Below are positions 60,839 through 64,000 of a stretch of 64,000 bases of DNA, piece by piece. How positions within the stretch are numbered: position 1 is the first letter of the stretch; each line of letters opens with the position of its first letter. The notes beneath the pieces were generated by a model. It made no database searches. It was not told the DNA's origin and saw only the letters and a list, made by a program, of their open reading frames with translations. The translations under genes were made by a program, and so were the position numbers. Origin of the DNA: Alcaligenaceae bacterium. Lineage in GTDB: Bacteria; Pseudomonadota; Gammaproteobacteria; Burkholderiales; Burkholderiaceae_B. The DNA is taken from assembly GCA_013416405.1 (NCBI GenBank), contig JACCET010000003.1:62001-126000 (forward strand). Reading direction: 5' to 3'.

Positions 60839-61219
60839 TTAGTTCCAGCCCAACAGCAAGCCATAAATGACCCCTTCGAGGCCCTTATCGACAACCCACA
60901 GCAAGATACCCATTACGATCACGAACACAAAGACGATACCCGTCATTTGCGTGGTCTCTTTGCGGGTTGGCCAGACCACTCGTTTGACTTCGTTATAGGC
61001 ATCACGCCCAAAACTAAGAGTGCGACGACCAGGCTCGCTGAACCAGGCTATGACGCCAGCTATGACCAAGCTACCGATAAACAGGCCTACACGAGCAGCG
61101 GCCGGTTGACCTTCAAGCATGGAATAACCGACGATGCCGGCCACGATAACAAGCACAGCCAGACCTAGCTTAAGGCGATCTATGGTGCTGCTAACGGTTT
61201 GTACGTTGCTATTCGACAT
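60839..61219 (-). CDS. secE: SecE, protein translocase subunit
   Basis: The ATG at 61219 gives 126 residues (MSNSNVQTVSSTIDR). A longer in-frame reading would run through the tRNA-Trp gene and is rejected. Two N-terminal helices precede the conserved amphipathic segment EVKRVVWPTRKETTQMT and the last helix VFVFVIVMGILLWVVDKGL. This three-helix form is typical of gamma- and betaproteobacteria. It stabilises SecY. Confidence 0.96.
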   Translation of the reverse strand: MSNSNVQTVSSTIDRLKLGLAVLVIVAGIVGYSMLEGQPAAARVGLFIGSLVIAGVIAWFSEPGRRTLSFGRDAYNEVKRVVWPTRKETTQMTGIVFVFVIVMGILLWVVDKGLEGVIYGLLLGWN

Positions 61220-61263
61220 ATTCCGGCATTTGACGCCACTTGTGCGGCTTCGATGTGACTGTG

Positions 61264-61339
61264 TGGCAGGGGCAGTAGGAATCGAACCTACAACCTTCGG
61301 TTTTGGAGACCGACGCTCTGCCAATTGAGCTATACCCCT
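61264..61339 (-). tRNA. tRNA-Trp (anticodon CCA)
   Basis: The 76-base gene folds into a full cloverleaf with GGGGTAT at the acceptor 5' side, D-loop AGCTCAATTGG, anticodon loop CTCCAAA and T-loop GTTCGATTC, ending in an encoded CCA. The anticodon CCA (61304-61306 in complement) reads UGG. It sits between tuf and secE, a common betaproteobacterial arrangement, and is probably cut from the tuf-secE message. Confidence 0.97.
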
Positions 61340-61431
61340 AGACCCTGAAAGCGATGACGCCAGTTGGAGTCATCGCCTTTACGACTTTAATGCAAAGAGG
61401 CGCATGGCGCCTTTTGCATAGTGTATGACAA

Positions 61432-62625
61432 TTACTTGATGATGCTGGCGACGACGCCTGCACCGACGGTACGGCCGCCTTCGCGGATAGCGAAACGCAG
61501 ACCTTCTTCCATGGCGATAGGCGCGATCAGGCTCACCTTCATGGACACGTTATCGCCGGGCAGTACCATTTCCTTGTCGGCCGGCAGTTCAATCGTACCG
61601 GTCACGTCGGTGGTACGGAAGTAGAACTGAGGACGATAGCCCTGGAAGAACGGCGTGTGACGGCCACCTTCGTCTTTGGACAGAATGTACACCTCGGCCG
61701 AGAAGTCCGTGTGCGGCTTGATCGAACCGGGCTTGGCCAATACCTGGCCACGCTCGACGTCTTCACGCTTGGTGCCGCGCAGCAAGATACCCACGTTATC
61801 GCCCGCCTGACCTTGGTCGAGCAGCTTGCGGAACATTTCCACGCCCGTGCAGATGGTCTTGACGGTGTCTTTGATACCGACGATTTCGATTTCTTCGCCA
61901 ACCTTGACGATACCGCGCTCGATACGGCCAGTGACCACAGTGCCGCGACCCGAGATCGAGAACACGTCTTCAACAGGCATCAGGAACGTGCCGTCAATAG
62001 CGCGCTCGGGGGTGGGGATGTAGCTATCGAGTGCTTCGGCCAATTTCAGGATGGCTTCTTTGCCCAGAGGACCTTCGTCGCCTTCCAGGGCCAGCTTGGC
62101 CGAACCCTTGATGACGGGCGTGTCGTCGCCGGGGAAGTCGTACTTGGAGAGCAGCTCGCGCACTTCCATTTCGACCAGTTCCAGCAGCTCTTCGTCATCG
62201 ACCATGTCGGCCTTGTTCAGGAACACGATGATGTAAGGCACACCCACCTGACGCGAGAGCAGAATGTGCTCGCGTGTTTGGGGCATGGGGCCGTCGGCGG
62301 CCGAGCACACCAGAATCGCGCCGTCCATTTGGGCTGCGCCGGTAATCATGTTCTTGACATAGTCAGCGTGGCCCGGGCAGTCAACGTGCGCGTAGTGGCG
62401 CGCTGCCGTTTCGTACTCGACGTGCGAGGTGTTGATCGTGATGCCGCGTGCCTTTTCTTCAGGCGCTGCGTCGATCTGGTCGTAGCCCTTGGCTTCGCCC
62501 GAGCCAAATGCCTTGGCCAACACTGTTGTAATTGCCGCTGTAAGCGTGGTCTTGCCGTGGTCAACGTGCCCGATCGTACCTACGTTTACGTGCGGTTTGG
62601 TCCGTTCAAACTTACCTTTTGCCAT
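61432..62625 (-). CDS. tuf: Elongation factor Tu (tRNA-linked copy)
   Basis: The ATG at 62625 gives 397 residues, identical in protein sequence to the copy at 35142-36335; a reading 9 bases longer is less likely. It has the same [16 protein letters not shown] and NKADM motifs. It is flanked by tRNA-Thr upstream and tRNA-Trp downstream, the classical tufB position. Two tuf genes are usual in Proteobacteria. Confidence 0.98.
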   Translation of the reverse strand: MAKGKFERTKPHVNVGTIGHVDHGKTTLTAAITTVLAKAFGSGEAKGYDQIDAAPEEKARGITINTSHVEYETAARHYAHVDCPGHADYVKNMITGAAQMDGAILVCSAADGPMPQTREHILLSRQVGVPYIIVFLNKADMVDDEELLELVEMEVRELLSKYDFPGDDTPVIKGSAKLALEGDEGPLGKEAILKLAEALDSYIPTPERAIDGTFLMPVEDVFSISGRGTVVTGRIERGIVKVGEEIEIVGIKDTVKTICTGVEMFRKLLDQGQAGDNVGILLRGTKREDVERGQVLAKPGSIKPHTDFSAEVYILSKDEGGRHTPFFQGYRPQFYFRTTDVTGTIELPADKEMVLPGDNVSMKVSLIAPIAMEEGLRFAIREGGRTVGAGVVASIIK

Positions 62626-62673
62626 GGCTGACACTCCTGACTATGGAATAGAGCTGTAAATAAAATAAAGTTT

Positions 62674-62748
<75 letters not shown>

Positions 62749-62797
62749 AACTTTTGTTGCTTTCTGCCTTTGGGGGCAAAATTCAAAAAATCGTTAC

Positions 62798-62871
62798 TGG
62801 AGCGGGTGAAGGGAATCGAACCCTCATCATCAGCTTGGAAGGCTGTTGCTCTACCATTGAGCTACACCCGC
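62798..62871 (-). tRNA. tRNA-Gly (anticodon TCC)
   Basis: The 74-base gene has GCGGGTG at the acceptor 5' side, D-arm AGCTCAATGGTAGAGC, anticodon loop CTTCCAA and T-loop GTTCGATTC, ending in an encoded CCA. TCC reads GGA and GGG glycine codons. It is the middle tRNA of the Tyr-Gly-Thr-tuf operon. Confidence 0.96.
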
Positions 62872-62984
62872 GAAGATTCGTTTCACCTGCGCTGCCGTCT
62901 TGCTGACTGACTGCATGCGCTTTACCGCAAAAGCGCGTTGCCGGGTTTTCCGTGGTAGTGGCAGCAACGCGCACGATAATGAGC

Positions 62985-63071
62985 TGGTGGTGGGAGTTGG
63001 ATTCGAACCAACGTAGACGCAAGGTCAACAGATTTACAGTCTGCCCCCTTTAACCACTCGGGCATCCCACC
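62985..63071 (-). tRNA. tRNA-Tyr (anticodon GTA)
   Basis: The 87-base gene has a long variable arm, as expected of a class II tRNA-Tyr. The acceptor is GGTGGGA paired with TCCCACC, the anticodon loop contains CTGTAAA, and an encoded ACCA ends the gene. GTA reads UAC and UAU. It is the first gene of the tRNA-tuf operon, 15 bases from the -10 box upstream. Confidence 0.96.
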
Positions 63072-63086
63072 AAAAGCGAACTCCGA

Positions 63087-63115
63087 ATTATGCAGGGTTT
63101 TTAATGCCCTGTCAA
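63087..63115 (-). promoter_or_regulatory. strong sigma70-type promoter for the tRNA-tuf-secE operon
   Basis: On the minus strand a perfect -35 TTGACA (63110-63115) and -10 CATAAT (63087-63092) are exactly 17 bases apart. Transcription would start just upstream of tRNA-Tyr. Such strong promoters are usual for stable RNA operons. Confidence 0.85.
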
Positions 63116-63191
63116 ACACCTATTGACCTTTTAATTTACGGGATTCAAACTAGGTGTTGTTATTTACCCGGTCTGACCCGCAATATTGACC

Positions 63192-64000
63192 TTAGAACCA
63201 GGTAAGCCCGATCGAGATAAGAACGCCGGTCACGAATAACTGTATAAGGCAGTAGCCCATGATGTCCTTGGCCTTCAGCCCCGCAATGGCCAGAACAGGC
63301 AATGCCCAGAAAGGCTGCAGCAGGTTGGTCCAGGCATCGCCCCAGGCTACGGCCATGGCTACACGTGGCATATCGGCGCCCAACGCCTGGGCCGCTGAAA
63401 TCACGACGGGACTTTGTACCGCCCACTGTCCGCCACCCGAAGGAATGAAGATGTTAACGATACCTGCACTCATGAAGGTCCAGAACGGCAAGCTGGCGGC
63501 CGTGGCGAACGAAGTCATCCAGTCTGACAGGCTGGCGGCCAAGCCCGAGTGCATGATGATGGCCATGATGCCGGCATAGAAAGGAAACTGAATCACAATT
63601 CCCGCAGCGCCCTTGATCGCCTCATCAAGGCTGTTGAGCAGATTGCGTGCGCTGCCATGCAACAGGATAGCCAAAACCAAAAACGTAAAGTTGATGATAT
63701 TCAGGTTCAGTCCAGCACCGCGCACTATGTAGTAGTTGAAGATGTAAGCCAGGCCGGCCACGCCTATCAACATGGCCAGAACCTTGCTGTTTTCAAGGCG
63801 GGCTGCGGGGCGATTGTCTGGCTCTGCAACGACCACAACATCTTCCAGCTTGCTCTGCTCGATATACACGCTGTCTTTTTCATCAGGCAGCATTAAACGG
63901 TTGACCAACGGCATCACCACCAGCATGGCCAGAACGATGACGATATTAAAGGTGGAAAAAATGGTGTCGCCGGTGGAGATCAAACCGATTTTATCGGCTT
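63192..64000 (-). CDS. AtoE-like short-chain fatty acid transporter (C-terminal part)
   Basis: About 268 residues of the C-terminal part are visible; the gene continues past the right edge, since the frame stays open to base 64000. Several hydrophobic helices and the conserved SGGGQWAVQSPVVISAAQALG and WGDAWTNLLQPFWALP segments match AtoE, the short-chain fatty acid permease family (about 440 residues). The gene lies 120 bases upstream of the tRNA operon on the same strand. Substrate and partners are outside the window. Confidence 0.85.
   Translation of the reverse strand, partial: ADKIGLISTGDTIFSTFNIVIVLAMLVVMPLVNRLMLPDEKDSVYIEQSKLEDVVVVAEPDNRPAARLENSKVLAMLIGVAGLAYIFNYYIVRGAGLNLNIINFTFLVLAILLHGSARNLLNSLDEAIKGAAGIVIQFPFYAGIMAIIMHSGLAASLSDWMTSFATAASLPFWTFMSAGIVNIFIPSGGGQWAVQSPVVISAAQALGADMPRVAMAVAWGDAWTNLLQPFWALPVLAIAGLKAKDIMGYCLIQLFVTGVLISIGLTWF

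Noticed and set aside
61220-61324. N-terminal extension of secE
   Set aside because: The extension runs through the tRNA-Trp gene; SecE clearly starts at 61219.

Overview
The window comes from a betaproteobacterium, most likely of the order Burkholderiales and close to the Alcaligenaceae (Bordetella, Achromobacter, Pusillimonas type). The evidence is the sequence character of EF-Tu, S3 and RNA polymerase, the tRNA-Trp between tuf and secE, and the general gene content. This placement is an inference from reading; no search was run. The backbone is the main translation and transcription superlocus, almost entirely on the minus strand. From high to low coordinate it reads: tRNA-Tyr, tRNA-Gly, tRNA-Thr, tuf, tRNA-Trp, secE, nusG, rplK, rplA, rplJ, rplL, rpoB, rpoC (63.1-49.3 kb); then rpsL, rpsG, fusA, a second tuf and rpsJ (39.5-34.8 kb); then rplC to rpsQ, the body of the S10 operon (30.3-25.5 kb); then rplN to secY, the spc operon (4.2-0 kb). 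An atoE-like transporter runs off the right edge.

Four blocks of accessory genes interrupt this backbone. (1) Between rpoC and rpsL lie a plus-strand cassette (OmpR-type regulator, LysM/FecR surface protein, CHASE2 histidine kinase) and a catechol ortho-cleavage operon (catB, a Bug-type binding protein, catA, catD, catC). The operon has a divergent catR and a textbook ATAC-N7-GTAT operator. (2) Between rpsJ and rplC lie a betaine-type ABC transporter, with binding protein and permease fused in one chain, and an MFS permease. rpsJ therefore ends the str operon instead of starting the S10 operon. (3) A plus-strand aldehyde dehydrogenase, FadL-like porin and acyl-CoA ligase operon lies beside the S10 operon. 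(4) A polysaccharide gene island of about 15.5 kb (4.8-20.3 kb) lies next to the spc operon.

The island is the most interesting part. In transcription order it encodes WecB (UDP-GlcNAc to UDP-ManNAc), a BcsB-like periplasmic subunit, an NfrB-like glycosyltransferase with a C-terminal double MshEN motif (a c-di-GMP binding fold), and an NfrA-like TPR plus beta-barrel outer-membrane protein. An O-acylation module follows: an AlgF-like protein, two AlgJ/AlgX-like SGNH proteins, an FkbH-like HAD protein, an acyl carrier protein and an MBOAT acyltransferase. A VOC protein ends the operon, and a convergent Tat-type lipoprotein that looks like a DUF4434 putative glycosidase faces it. Read together, this predicts a c-di-GMP-gated, ManNAc-based exopolysaccharide exported through NfrA and decorated from a dedicated carrier protein. 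The donor logic resembles DltB/DltC, and a glyceryl-type group is possible. The island is visibly more A/T-rich than the housekeeping genes and separates the S10 and spc halves of the ribosomal cluster, each of which has its own transcription signals.
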